DNA of 64,000 nt from Halalkalibacter urbisdiaboli (lineage in GTDB: Bacteria > Bacillota > Bacilli > Bacillales > Bacillaceae_D): contig NZ_MVJM01000001.1 in NCBI RefSeq assembly GCF_002156385.1, positions 978,172 through 1,042,171 on the forward strand, in the 5' to 3' direction. Below the pieces are notes generated by a model. It made no database searches. It was not told the origin of the DNA and saw only the letters and a list, made by a program, of their open reading frames with translations. Below, in pieces: positions 42,449 to 50,939 of this stretch. The translations under genes were made by a program, and so were the position numbers. Numbering within the stretch: the first letter of the stretch is position 1; each line of letters starts with the position of its first letter.

Positions 42449-43456
42449 TTAATCCTTGAAAATATCAGCTACTATGTTACCGAATTCTCTTAGGTAATGA
42501 AGGTAATTGTTACCTCCGTAGTTATACATTTTATTGTACATTTTTGCTACTACAAGATTATACTTTGGAATGACTAATAAAGTTGGTCCTGTTATACCCA
42601 AGATTTGATATGAACCTTTAGGAACTCTTTCCCCAATTTCGCTTCTTAACGATGGTTTATCTTGAACATACCAAAACAATCCATTTTTCGGTAAATCATT
42701 ATCTTTGTAATTGGGACTTTGGAGTGTAGTAGCTAATTGTATAACTTCTTTGGGAACAATTTGTCTCCCATTTGTAAATCCATTATTTAAATGAAGATTA
42801 CCCCAAAACGCAAACTCACGAGTTGAGGTATGTAGGTTTGGTTCAGTTCCATCAGTTGATTTACCAAGTATAAACCCTGCAATAACCTCAGGATTTTCAA
42901 TTACTTGAACTAATTTCTCGTTAGGATATTTCTGCCAAAAAGTTTCCTTAAATCCAAGTTGTAAAAATACCCGTTCTTTAAGTAATTCAGGAAAGCTTTT
43001 CCCATAAATTTTGTTTAAAAGCTGAGACATCATTAAGACGTTTATCCCTCTGTAAGCCCAACTTTCACCCGGATTAAATTCTCGGTAAATTGTTCCGTCC
43101 TCTCTCTGGTGTAACCCGTGAGAATGCGTAACCAAATGCCTTATCGTTGTTCGGCCTAGCAGTTCCTTATCGAACTCTTCAAAATAATCTATTGCAAAGT
43201 CATCAATATTTTTAATTTTACCTTCATATAAGGCATAAGCTACCGCTAAACCTAAGTAACTTTTTCGAGCTGATGCAATATTGAATTGCGAGATTTGAGT
43301 AATTGGGGCTGAACCTATTGAATTAGAATGATAACCACTATAGTGTTCTAATACAATATTGTTATCCTTTAGTATTACTAATGAAGAAGCACTGCTGTAG
43401 TTCCGTTCTTTAATATCTTCAACATACGAAATTATTTTTTGATAATTGTTTTGCAC
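42449..43456 (-). CDS. Beta-lactamase-fold serine hydrolase
   Basis: The 335-residue protein has IASARKSYLGLAVA (S-A-R-K, the SxxK nucleophile). It continues IRHLVTHSHGLHQREDGTIY and ends with a beta-lactamase-like C-terminal part (KGSYQILGITGPTLLVIP). Without a signal peptide it is presumably an intracellular esterase-type hydrolase. It shares the fold but not close sequence with the gene at 41140. Confidence 0.82.
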   Translation of the reverse strand: MQNNYQKIISYVEDIKERNYSSASSLVILKDNNIVLEHYSGYHSNSIGSAPITQISQFNIASARKSYLGLAVAYALYEGKIKNIDDFAIDYFEEFDKELLGRTTIRHLVTHSHGLHQREDGTIYREFNPGESWAYRGINVLMMSQLLNKIYGKSFPELLKERVFLQLGFKETFWQKYPNEKLVQVIENPEVIAGFILGKSTDGTEPNLHTSTREFAFWGNLHLNNGFTNGRQIVPKEVIQLATTLQSPNYKDNDLPKNGLFWYVQDKPSLRSEIGERVPKGSYQILGITGPTLLVIPKYNLVVAKMYNKMYNYGGNNYLHYLREFGNIVADIFKD

Positions 43457-43514
43457 TCTCTACACCCTTTACAGCCTAAATTACTTCTTTTAGTTCTATA
43501 TCTGTACGAATTAA

Positions 43515-43617
43515 TCCTTCTTCAACTAACCTGCCTCGATTGCGTAATAAGCTAAAGGAGCTGCGGCAACGACAACTCCAGTTATTCGTTCAAGCCACCC
43601 GTTACTTATAACTCACA
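43515..43617 (-). repeat. Intergenic cassette element, GAGCTG class
   Basis: CCTTCTTCAACTAACCTGCC, AAAGGAGCTGCGGCAACGAC, AACTCCAG, CAAGCCACCCGTTACTTATA. Confidence 0.85.
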
Positions 43618-43637
43618 TACTTTAAACTAATTCATTA

Positions 43638-44657
43638 TTATTTTTTTAAGTCGATAACAATAGGCTCAAGCTCAATTTTGGTATGACCTTTTCCAAAATT
43701 GAGACTTGCAATTTGGATAGGCTGAATGATGAGCTTATTAGCTCCTTCTTGAATTGAACCGAAGTCACTTGTTCCTTTAAATGTTTTGTAGTCATTCGTT
43801 GTCTTTCCGCTACCACCAGTTTCATTCATATACACATTACCGAGGTCATCTGTTACATTGAAAACAGGTGACACACTTTCCCACTCTTTTAGGAGTTCAT
43901 CAGATACCACTTGTTCATAGCTAATAACAGTGGATACATCAGTGAACTCAATAGATTGAAGCGTGAAGCTCACATTCTCATTCTGTACAGTTTTATTTAA
44001 CAACTCTATATCACCTTCTAAACGATTGAGTGAAAAAGCAAATGACCAATCACCCTCTACCTCTAAATCATTTGATAAACTTTTAAAGGCTTCAGGATTC
44101 CAAGTAACTTCAATTGTTTCTGGATATTCTTCATCTTCGAAATGGGGAGTGAAAGATGCCAATCCTACGTAGCGATTGTCACTAATCTTTGTAATTTTTT
44201 CACTACCTCCCATACCATTTGCACCAACAACATCAAACCAATTCATTGCACGGATTTCAACTTCTTGTTCAACTTCTTTTTCTGTTTCGATTGCAAATAA
44301 AATAGTAATATTCGTTCCGTCATATACCGCATTGTCTATCATAACAGTCGTACCATTACTCGTCTGTGCAAGACCAATATCAGTAGAGTAGGTTTCAAAA
44401 TTTTTGTAGTCTCTCTCCTCATCATAAAAAAAACTAATGACATTATCCATAAATGGAATTTGTGATGCAATTGACGGAAAGGCAAAAGCAACTGAAGTAG
44501 TAGATAATCCTAAAATCATTACTGCCGCTACTAATGGATTTTTTAATCTTCTTTTTTGTTGCTCTGCCTTAGCGTTTTTCACACCTAATTTAGACCTTTC
44601 ATGTAATTCTTTTGGAATTTCTATTTTTTGTAATTCTTGATTTATTTTATTGTTCAC
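43638..44657 (-). CDS. DUF4179-type anti-sigma factor
   Basis: The 339-residue protein starts (GTG) NNKINQELQKIEIPKELHER, has one membrane helix (VAAVMILGLSTTSVAFAFPS), then an extracytoplasmic DUF4179 domain (IPFMDNVISFF) and a beta-sandwich part. The GTG start has AAGGAGG upstream. It overlaps the ECF sigma gene by 11 bp, the same spacing as the other sigma/anti-sigma pair. It probably controls that sigma factor. Confidence 0.82.
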   Translation of the reverse strand: MNNKINQELQKIEIPKELHERSKLGVKNAKAEQQKRRLKNPLVAAVMILGLSTTSVAFAFPSIASQIPFMDNVISFFYDEERDYKNFETYSTDIGLAQTSNGTTVMIDNAVYDGTNITILFAIETEKEVEQEVEIRAMNWFDVVGANGMGGSEKITKISDNRYVGLASFTPHFEDEEYPETIEVTWNPEAFKSLSNDLEVEGDWSFAFSLNRLEGDIELLNKTVQNENVSFTLQSIEFTDVSTVISYEQVVSDELLKEWESVSPVFNVTDDLGNVYMNETGGSGKTTNDYKTFKGTSDFGSIQEGANKLIIQPIQIASLNFGKGHTKIELEPIVIDLKK

Positions 44658-45165
44658 AAATATCACCCTCCTTAAATTGTTTACGAAGTTTATCTAATGC
44701 ACGATAAAGAACTGATTTTGCCGTTCCAAGTGGTATTTCCAATAGTTCCGATATTTCTTTAAATGTATAATTATGGTAAAACCTTAGTAAAACTATGCTT
44801 TTTTCATCCTCTTCCAATGCTTCTATTAAGTCTTGTAATGATATAGAAAGAGGAATATCTTCATTCTCTGTTCTTATAAATTCCTCATATTCTGGTTTTA
44901 AATGAACAACTTTTTTATTTTTCCTTACTACATTCGTTGCACAGTTCATTGTGATTTTCATTAACCACGTTTTGAAATACTCTGGTTTTTTCAATGTATT
45001 TATCTTCTTAAATGATTGATAGGCTACTTCTTGAACAACATCTAAAGCATCGTCCTTGTTTTTAACATATACATAAGCCATTCGATAAATATCTTCTTCA
45101 TATTGCTGGAAAAGCTTTAAAAAGGCTTTGTCACTTCCTTTTTGAGCTTTTTTTACTAATCTAAT
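44647..45165 (-). CDS. ECF-type RNA polymerase sigma factor, non-AUG start proposed
   Basis: The protein encodes region 2 with KNKDDALDVVQEVAYQSFKK, FKTWLMKITMNCATN, and region 4 with ALEEDEKSIVLLRFYHNYTF and LGTAKSVLYRALDKLRK. The first in-frame ATG (45081) would remove about 28 conserved residues of region 2.1, yet the upstream frame encodes KAQKGSDKAFLKLFQQYEED, a normal ECF N-terminus. No ATG, GTG or TTG is available; the likely start is ATT at 45165, after AAAGGGTG. Confidence 0.8.
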   Translation of the reverse strand: MRLVKKAQKGSDKAFLKLFQQYEEDIYRMAYVYVKNKDDALDVVQEVAYQSFKKINTLKKPEYFKTWLMKITMNCATNVVRKNKKVVHLKPEYEEFIRTENEDIPLSISLQDLIEALEEDEKSIVLLRFYHNYTFKEISELLEIPLGTAKSVLYRALDKLRKQFKEGDICEQ

Positions 45166-45260
45166 GATTGGAATTCACCCTTTCTTTTTTGTCTTACATC
45201 TATTAGACAAACCAAAGTCTAATTTGGCTTAAATTTATTAAAATTTTTTTACAAATAAAA

Positions 45261-45285
45261 TAATCGTCCAAATTAAGGACGATTA
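45261..45285. terminator. Hairpin terminator
   Basis: TAATCGTCC and GGACGATTA pair around AAATTAA, with T-rich sequence on the minus-strand 3' side. Confidence 0.7.
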
Positions 45286-45613
45286 CATTATCTATTTTAA
45301 CCCTCTAAAAAAAATAAATTTTGATGTTATCAACAAATAATAATGTGACATGGATGACGGTGGAACGAACGTCATTTCTCTTTTTGTCAGAAATGGCATC
45401 AAATTTTAAAATAAAAAATCACTAACTGAATAGGTTTGTGGGTTGCTATTTTTCCTCTTAACAAAAGCTATAGAAGAGAGTTTTTCAACCCTCATTCCAC
45501 TCTATATTCCAACTTCTCGTTTAAAGGCATATTCATTATGAAAGGAAGATACAGGATTCTCGAATGAAGTAGATTATTTTAATGATATTCGATTCAAGGC
45601 TAGAATTAAAGTT
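45286..45613. other. Gene-free stretch
   Basis: These 328 bp between the sigma unit and the transporter hold no supported gene and no recognised array element. Short minus-strand frames occur but have no ribosome binding site or family resemblance. Confidence 0.5.
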
Positions 45614-46654
45614 TTAGAGGAAGTATCCTCTTTCTGATAAAACTAATAATAATGAGATTGTAACAATAGAAATTAACATAGATATAACTATGGACACTGA
45701 CGTTTCTTCTTTAAAGGATTCATACTTCTGTGCAAAAACATATGCTCCTGCTCCTACAGGCAAAGCCGACATAATAATAGTCGCAGTTAACCATATTCCC
45801 TCTAATTGGAAAACATAAAGTGCTAAAAATAATGTAACTAATGGCTGTACGATTATTTTCGATATTATAATAATTGTAACTTCAGCTTTATTAATTGCCA
45901 GCTTAGTGAATAATTTCCCTTGACCTACTAGGCCAAGCCCCAAGGCGAATAATGCTGTTGGACCAGCTGCATCAGATAATAATTGAGAAAATACAAGAGC
46001 CGATTTCGGAAGTTGTATATTCGATACAGCAACAATAATTCCAGCAAGTACAGAAATAGTTAACGGACTAAGAAAAACAGATTTTATTACATTTAATAGG
46101 ATAGTACCAATATTAGGTTTCTCTTGACTTACTGTTCCTGGTATTATTGCATCTCCAGATCCGACAGCCCTTGCCACTTCCCTATAGCTAGTTTGCTTTA
46201 ATGCTCTATAAAGCTCAAAAGAAATTGTGACTATAATAATTACTGGAATGTTATGAATCAGCGTAGCTAACGCTGCTGGCAGTGCTGCAGTTTGCCCAAA
46301 AGCCGCAATTAACAACGGTACTCCCATATAACCAGTTGTCCCGTAAGAAGCGGCCATTCCATAAGTGGCCACATTCGGAAATTTCCTTTTAAAGACAAGT
46401 AATGATAGAATACTTGCAACTAAAAAGCTTGTTAATATACCAAATAAATTTGTGAACAAAAAACCCCAATTAGTTAAATAACTGACTGGTGCTTCTGCTA
46501 ATGATAAAAAAAGCAAAGCGGGAAGTGCAATATAATATACAAAGTTATTTAAGCTTTTTGAACCTGAAACGTCAACTACTTTATAAATTCCGGCCAAAAT
46601 ACCACACAGGATTATAGCAAAAACGGGGATTAAAACATCGAAAATAATTTGCAT
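45614..46654 (-). CDS. AEC (auxin efflux carrier)-family transporter
   Basis: The 346-residue protein has about ten membrane helices in two inverted halves, with GTTGYMGVPLLIAAFGQTA and a central loop (residues about 155-180). These match AEC-type carriers, which move malate, malonate or other small organic acids in bacteria. The substrate is unknown. It is divergent from a LysR regulator across a small gene, a usual arrangement for its control. Confidence 0.86.
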   Translation of the reverse strand: MQIIFDVLIPVFAIILCGILAGIYKVVDVSGSKSLNNFVYYIALPALLFLSLAEAPVSYLTNWGFLFTNLFGILTSFLVASILSLLVFKRKFPNVATYGMAASYGTTGYMGVPLLIAAFGQTAALPAALATLIHNIPVIIIVTISFELYRALKQTSYREVARAVGSGDAIIPGTVSQEKPNIGTILLNVIKSVFLSPLTISVLAGIIVAVSNIQLPKSALVFSQLLSDAAGPTALFALGLGLVGQGKLFTKLAINKAEVTIIIISKIIVQPLVTLFLALYVFQLEGIWLTATIIMSALPVGAGAYVFAQKYESFKEETSVSIVISMLISIVTISLLLVLSERGYFL

Positions 46655-46693
46655 CTTGATCTCTACCTTTCTATAATTTTTTTAAAATACGTA

Positions 46694-46724
46694 AACGAGC
46701 AGAACATATTTCCGTCTGCTCGTT
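46694..46724 (-). terminator. Hairpin terminator after the 83-residue gene
   Basis: AACGAGCAGA and TCTGCTCGTT form a perfect stem around a 10-base loop, between the small gene and the transporter gene. Confidence 0.78.
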
Positions 46725-46730
46725 ACAGCC

Positions 46731-46982
46731 TTATTGGTTTCTTGTATTTTGTTCGTATATCATATTCATTTTACTTTCCACTTCTTTAATTAAATCAGAA
46801 TCAAATCCAGCAGCTTCCAGAGTTCGTTTAACTGTATTTATATGTAAACCAACATTGTTTAAAAAATAATCGGTTTTGCGTTCTCCCCCAAGATAATCTG
46901 GAATATTAGCTACTCCGAGATTTTCCTTCTGAGGTTTATGTCCGTTTGGATAAGTTAAATGCATATCCTCCACAACTTCCAT
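46731..46982 (-). CDS. Small soluble protein of unknown function
   Basis: The 83-residue protein starts MEVVEDMHLTYPNGHKPQKE and ends in a helical, charged segment (LIKEVESKMNMIYEQN). I do not recognise it; the sequence reads like the C-terminus of a larger enzyme, so it may be a remnant. It lies between the transporter and the LysR gene, on the transporter's strand. Confidence 0.5.
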   Translation of the reverse strand: MEVVEDMHLTYPNGHKPQKENLGVANIPDYLGGERKTDYFLNNVGLHINTVKRTLEAAGFDSDLIKEVESKMNMIYEQNTRNQ

Positions 46983-47045
46983 TATTTTGTTTATCTTTCA
47001 AATTTTATTTTATTTCTAAATTGATATCATGTAAAATGAATGCAT

Positions 47046-47062
47046 ATGATATCGGATATCAT
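47046..47062. promoter_or_regulatory. LysR-type palindromic site
   Basis: ATGATATCGGATATCAT is a 17-bp perfect palindrome in the divergent region; a half copy TTGATATCAT lies at 47021-47030. Confidence 0.7.
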
Positions 47063-47097
47063 TTTATGTGATACCTAGATTCTAGGGGGAGCAAAGT

Positions 47098-47988
47098 ATG
47101 GATATTAAAGAATTGGAAATATTTCAAATGGTAGCAAGTTATCAAAGCGTCAGTAAAGCAGCGCAACACTTAAATTATGTTCAATCTAATGTGACAAATA
47201 GAATTAATAAATTAGAATCCGAACTTCAAACCACTTTATTTCATCGGAATAACAGAGGGGTTTCTCTAACGGCGAATGGGGAGATTTTATTAGGATATGC
47301 AGATAAAATCATGAAGTTACATAGAGAAGCTAAGGAAGCTGTACAAAACCCTAATCAGCCAACAGGTCCTTTATCTATTGGAGCAACTGATATTACTACT
47401 GCTATACGGTTACCACAGGTTCTTGCTGCTTATCATAATCATTATCCCGAAGTAAACTTATCTTTAACATCAGGTTCGACTGAGGAACTCGTAGATGAAG
47501 TATTAAAGTATAATTTAGATGGTGCATTCGTAACAAATGCTATTGAACATCCTAGGATTATTCAGGAGTCGCTTATTCAAGAAGAACTAGTTTTAATCAT
47601 GGACTCTTCACAACCAACCCTAGAGTCGATTAAGGACCTCCAAACACGCACTATTTTAGTTTTTCGTTCAGGCTGTACTTATCGAGCAAAATTAGAAAGT
47701 TGGTTACGAGACGAAGGGATATTACCAGTTAAAAAAATTGATTTCGGAACAATCGAAGGTATGATAGGGTGCGTAAAAGCAGGATTAGGCGTAGCACTTG
47801 TTTCAAAACGAATTGGAAAGCAGTTAGAAAAAGAAGGAACTGTAATATGTCATCCTGTTCCAGAGAAATATAAATATGTATCTACTGTTTTTATTCGTCG
47901 TGATGATGTACCAATATCAAATGCGTTAAATAAATTTTTAGAAACGACAAAGAATTGCTTTAATTCAACAATAGAGGATGTTAAATAA
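47098..47988 (+). CDS. LysR-family transcriptional regulator
   Basis: The 296-residue protein starts MDIKELEIFQMVASYQSVSK, with the winged HTH (AAQHLNYVQSNVTNRINKLE, residues 21-40). The LysR effector domain then runs to the end, with GATDITTAIRLP and IDFGTIEGMIGCVKAGLG. Its ribosome binding site is AGGGGGAGC. It is divergent from the AEC transporter, which it probably controls in response to an organic acid. Confidence 0.93.
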   Translation: MDIKELEIFQMVASYQSVSKAAQHLNYVQSNVTNRINKLESELQTTLFHRNNRGVSLTANGEILLGYADKIMKLHREAKEAVQNPNQPTGPLSIGATDITTAIRLPQVLAAYHNHYPEVNLSLTSGSTEELVDEVLKYNLDGAFVTNAIEHPRIIQESLIQEELVLIMDSSQPTLESIKDLQTRTILVFRSGCTYRAKLESWLRDEGILPVKKIDFGTIEGMIGCVKAGLGVALVSKRIGKQLEKEGTVICHPVPEKYKYVSTVFIRRDDVPISNALNKFLETTKNCFNSTIEDVK

Positions 47989-48239
47989 GTTATTATTACA
48001 TTCTCTATTGCTTCTTTGAGATTACCAGTTTATTTTTCAGATTAAAGAATGATGTTTTCATCTTGCTAAAACTATAGAAAAGATTCCAATAAAAGCATCA
48101 ATACTCGAAGACAATAATGTTCTTTGTCATTTTCCCCTGTTAAACTCATGCACTACTTAGTTGAACAGACAAAACATTACATTAAAAAAAATTTGTCCCT
48201 TTCTACTTTGGAGTAAGTACCAGTTAGTAAAAGTAGTTT
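47989..48239. other. Intergenic stretch with a cassette-type boundary
   Basis: TTAGTTGAACAG (about 48158) and ACCAGTTAGTAAAAG (about 48216) flank a weak hairpin. No gene is supported. Confidence 0.45.
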
Positions 48240-48685
48240 TTATTTATTCTTCAACACATAATTATAAAGTCTTGTATCAAGAGATTCTTGGAATCCTTGA
48301 TTTAAATAAAAAGTTGCAGCTGGAAAAGTGCGTTCCGTTAATAAACTAATAGTATAATAATTATTTGAAACTAGGTAATCTTTGACATATTCCATCAACT
48401 TTGTTCCAAAACCACGTCCCTGAACTTCATTATCAACACACATTGCAAGAAAAAAATATCGCCTTGCCACCATTGTTTTCGATAACCGAAGATAAATCCT
48501 ACTATATTTGTATCCTCTGTAACAACAAATCCTTCAAAACCAGGTGTATTAACCATATCACCTAAATAACCTACTGCTTTTTTATAAGACCAATTATCAT
48601 TCCAAGGTTCTTGATTAAAGACCTTTATGTATAAATTAACACACGAAATAAAATCATTATTATCAAATAGTCTAGTAAATCCCAT
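48240..48685 (-). pseudogene. Frameshifted GNAT acetyltransferase gene
   Basis: One frame (48685 to about 48460) encodes MGFTRLFDNNDFISCVNLYI and then FVVTEDTNIVGFIFGYRKQW. The second frame (from about 48460) encodes MCVDNEVQGRGFGTKLMEYV, the acetyl-CoA motif, to the stop at 48240. The shift lies in a run of seven T. Combined length is about 148 residues, normal for a GNAT. Sequencing error or a real indel cannot be told apart. Confidence 0.78.
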
Positions 48686-48749
48686 AAATTTAACCGCCTA
48701 TTTTGAGTTTGTAGTATAAAATAATTTCTATAACGATATATATATTCCT

Positions 48750-48808
48750 TTTTAAACTAACCTGTATCTGCTGCTATTGTAGGAACGCATCCGGTTAATT
48801 GAATAAGT
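48750..48808 (-). repeat. Intergenic cassette element (half hairpin)
   Basis: AAACTAACCTGTATCTGCTG, TTGTAGGAACGCATCCGG, TTAATTGAATAAG. It keeps only the right half of the GCGTCCC-class hairpin, as if formed by recombination with another copy. Confidence 0.75.
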
Positions 48809-48916
48809 TATTCCAAATTACAGTGAAAGTTAGTCATTCGTAGACCTGACTTTTCGATAATAGGGACACCCCCTATATTAAAACAACCATTAGCAGCTTC
48901 TGTCACTTCTAAATAA

Positions 48917-49015
48917 CTAAAAATATGATTGTGAAGCTATTATGAATACTACCATCATAACTGCAACCGCCCCTATCATTACTAACCCTTGTATCGGTGT
49001 AACCTTTTTATCCAT
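48917..49015 (-). CDS. Small one-helix protein, tentative
   Basis: A 32-residue frame MDKKVTPIQGLVMIGAVAVM has one hydrophobic helix and ends SQSYF. There is no clear ribosome binding site. The frame also reads open upstream of the ATG, so it may be a truncated gene tail. Confidence 0.35.
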   Translation of the reverse strand: MDKKVTPIQGLVMIGAVAVMMVVFIIASQSYF

Positions 49016-49064
49016 TCCATTATTATAAAAGTAATTCTCTTCAAAATATCCCCCTTATCACATC

Positions 49065-49107
49065 GTCGTTTGTTCAATAAGAAAAAGGCATCCCTTTTTC
49101 AAGAACC
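49065..49107 (-). repeat. Partial cassette element, GCATCCC class
   Basis: CGTCGTTTGTTCAATAAG, GGCATCCCTTTTTCAAGAAC. Confidence 0.55.
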
Positions 49108-49156
49108 AAATTTCCAAATAGAAATCTTCATTTTCATATTTAATAATGTTAAGTTT

Positions 49157-49561
49157 TTACTGTTTAATCATTTTTTCATTTATTAAACGTTCTTTATCGT
49201 CCAAATTAAATTTACCTGGTGACCAACTAGGAAGTAAGCCATAACCTCCAATAATTTCTTCTTCTGCTTCGAATACTACTGATTTCAAACGTTTTCCTTC
49301 AACATCTTTTTCCTTTAACTCATAAATATAACTTGTAACTTCTTTTCCTAAATAGTCTCCAAAAAATGTAATACCACTCGCTTCATAGCCACTTAGCATT
49401 TCATTTGGAATGTCTAATATATAGGTTTTAACTTCGATAAGTTCTTTAACTTCCCACCCTTTATTTGATAAATATTGTTTATGCTGTTCATTAAGGCTTT
49501 CTTGACCACAACCAGAAATTATTAAAAATCCAACTAATATTAGAAACATTCTAATTCCCAT
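49157..49561 (-). CDS. DUF4830-like lipoprotein
   Basis: The 134-residue protein has a lipoprotein signal (MFLILVGFLIISGCGQ, lipobox ISGC). The mature part has YLSNKGWEVKELIEVKTYI and GKEVTSYIYELKE, matching DUF4830 proteins (function unknown) as I remember them. The 3' end lies within 10 bp of a repeat-like hairpin. Confidence 0.72.
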   Translation of the reverse strand: MGIRMFLILVGFLIISGCGQESLNEQHKQYLSNKGWEVKELIEVKTYILDIPNEMLSGYEASGITFFGDYLGKEVTSYIYELKEKDVEGKRLKSVVFEAEEEIIGGYGLLPSWSPGKFNLDDKERLINEKMIKQ

Positions 49562-49628
49562 ACCATATCAACTCCTAACCAATTCTTATATTATCTGACG
49601 TACAAATAATCGAATTATTACATAAATC

Positions 49629-49695
49629 TACTTCTTTACTTGAATAAGAAAAACAGCATCCCTTGTTGAAGGAATGCACCCGTTAATTGAACAAG
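49629..49695 (-). repeat. Intergenic cassette element, AGCATCC class
   Basis: TACTTCTTTACTTGAATAAG, AAAACAGCATCCC, GAAGGAATGCACCCGTTAAT, TGAACAAG. Very similar to 9841-9916. Confidence 0.88.
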
Positions 49696-49710
49696 TAAAT
49701 GCTTATATTC

Positions 49711-49962
49711 CTAGTTCTTTCTTATGGATACAACTACAATCAATAAACCAATTATACCTAATAGGATAGATAGTATTATTGGAAGTGTTCCTACCTCTCT
49801 TAAAGCAGTTCCATAAACTCCGTACCTTGTATCCCATCCTTGACCATCAGGACCTGCTAACACTTGAGAATAAACCGATGCTGAAATCAATGTAGAACCA
49901 TAGATAATTGAACTTAACAATAAGAACGTTAAACCAACATTTAAATTGTTAATTTTAACCAC
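49711..49962 (-). CDS. Small two-helix membrane protein
   Basis: The 83-residue protein has two membrane helices (about 10-28 and 58-78) with a polar loop (AGPDGQGWDTRYGVYG). The start is a GTG very close to its AGGGG, so a downstream start is possible. Function unknown. Confidence 0.6.
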   Translation of the reverse strand: MVKINNLNVGLTFLLLSSIIYGSTLISASVYSQVLAGPDGQGWDTRYGVYGTALREVGTLPIILSILLGIIGLLIVVVSIRKN

Positions 49963-49980
49963 CCCTTTATTTCCTACTTA

Positions 49981-50068
49981 TTAAACTAAACTGCTTCGTA
50001 GTCGAATAACTTCCACAAAAAAGCGTTAACCCCTTCTTGGATCAATGCACCCCGTTAGCTTATTAACG
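49981..50068 (-). repeat. Intergenic cassette element, GCGTTAACCCC class
   Basis: TTAAACTAAACTGCTTCGTA, AAAAAAGCGTTAACCCC, TTGGATCAATGCACC, CCGTTAGCTTATTAACG. Same hairpin type as 10422-10476. Confidence 0.8.
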
Positions 50069-50069
50069 T

Positions 50070-50558
50070 TTACTCTGTAACATCTACTTCTAACGAATAT
50101 GGGATACATAAATACGTGTATTTAATATTTATTTTTTCAGGTACTTCGTTCCCAAAAACACGTAATCCATAGTGTTTTATAATTTGTCTGTCATCTATTT
50201 CGTATAATCCTTTTTGTTCGTCGAGTGGTAACTCAGGTTGAATTTCCAATTTGTTAATTTTGTGAAAAGTAATATATGGGTCTTCATCAAGACCTCCACC
50301 TGCTACCATATGATTTGTTCTGCTTGCACCTAATTCAACATTTTCAGCTTTATTCCCATTAACCAATACATTTTTAAGTTTAATATTTGCAAATCCAGAG
50401 TTTACTATTTCGACTACTCTTTTCGTTTCATCATCTAAATAAAAACTTATACCGTTTGCTGATAATGGTGGATTGGTCTTTAAATAAATAAAGCTCCCCA
50501 ACAACAAAAAGACTAAAATGCCCCCGATTATTAAGAGTGTTTTTTTCAGAATAATCAC
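50070..50558 (-). CDS. Membrane-anchored protein, family A
   Basis: The 162-residue protein has one N-terminal membrane helix (KKTLLIIGGILVFLLLGS), NPPLSANGIS, then VVEIVNSGFANIKLKNVLVN and a C-terminal beta-rich part ending PEKINIKYTYLCIPYSLEV. It is a distant paralogue of the gene at 38040. The GTG start overlaps its own GAGGTG; a CTG six bases after it (CTGAAAAAAACA) is an alternative start. Confidence 0.7.
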   Translation of the reverse strand: MIILKKTLLIIGGILVFLLLGSFIYLKTNPPLSANGISFYLDDETKRVVEIVNSGFANIKLKNVLVNGNKAENVELGASRTNHMVAGGGLDEDPYITFHKINKLEIQPELPLDEQKGLYEIDDRQIIKHYGLRVFGNEVPEKINIKYTYLCIPYSLEVDVTE

Positions 50559-50595
50559 CTCTATACCAGTTTAACATTTTGCTAAATTGTTAAAT

Positions 50596-50690
50596 TAACC
50601 TGCAACTTTAGTGGAACAAGGACGCAATTCTTTCTTCCAGGAAACACCCGTTTATTGAAGAATAATTCAGAAAAAAGAATTGGTACTATA
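50596..50690 (-). repeat. Intergenic element with AGAATTGGTAC tail
   Basis: TTAACCTGCAACTTTAGTGG, GAAACACCCGTTTATTGAAG, AATAATTCAG, AAAAAAGAATTGGTACTATA. The tail is the uninterrupted version of the sequence into which the IS21 element at 56670 inserted. Confidence 0.82.
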
Positions 50691-50820
50691 CAATTATCTC
50701 ATCTATCCCTTGTTCTGTTGTTATTCCTTCGTAACTACTCAAAGATTCAAGTTCAACGTAGTATAGTTTTATAATAGTTATGATAAATAAAACTATTATT
50801 AGTTTGAGTTTCTTTGTCAC
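50686..50820 (-). CDS. Small membrane/secreted peptide, 44 residues
   Basis: A GTG at 50820, with AAGGGGG 7 bases upstream, starts VTKKLKLIIVLFIITIIKLY, a hydrophobic signal/anchor. A short polar tail ending EQGIDEIIV follows. The stop is within the repeat tail TAGTACCAATTC. It is below the usual ORF cutoff but has a good ribosome binding site. Function unknown. Confidence 0.55.
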   Translation of the reverse strand: MTKKLKLIIVLFIITIIKLYYVELESLSSYEGITTEQGIDEIIV

Positions 50821-50866
50821 AAAATACCCCCTTAGATCAAATTAAAATATTTCGTTATTTAAATAT

Positions 50867-50936
50867 TCGGCTTCGTTACTTCAATAAAAAAACAGCATAC
50901 CTTGTTGAAGAATAGCTCACCTTTAGTTGAAGAACG
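50867..50936 (-). repeat. Intergenic cassette element, AGCATACC class
   Basis: CGGCTTCGTTACTTCAATAA, AAACAGCATACC, GAATAGCTCACC, TTAGTTGAAGAACG. Confidence 0.78.
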
Positions 50937-50939
50937 ATA

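Noticed and set aside
48161..48349. 62-residue plus-strand ORF
   Set aside because: It runs over an array element and antisense to the GNAT gene.
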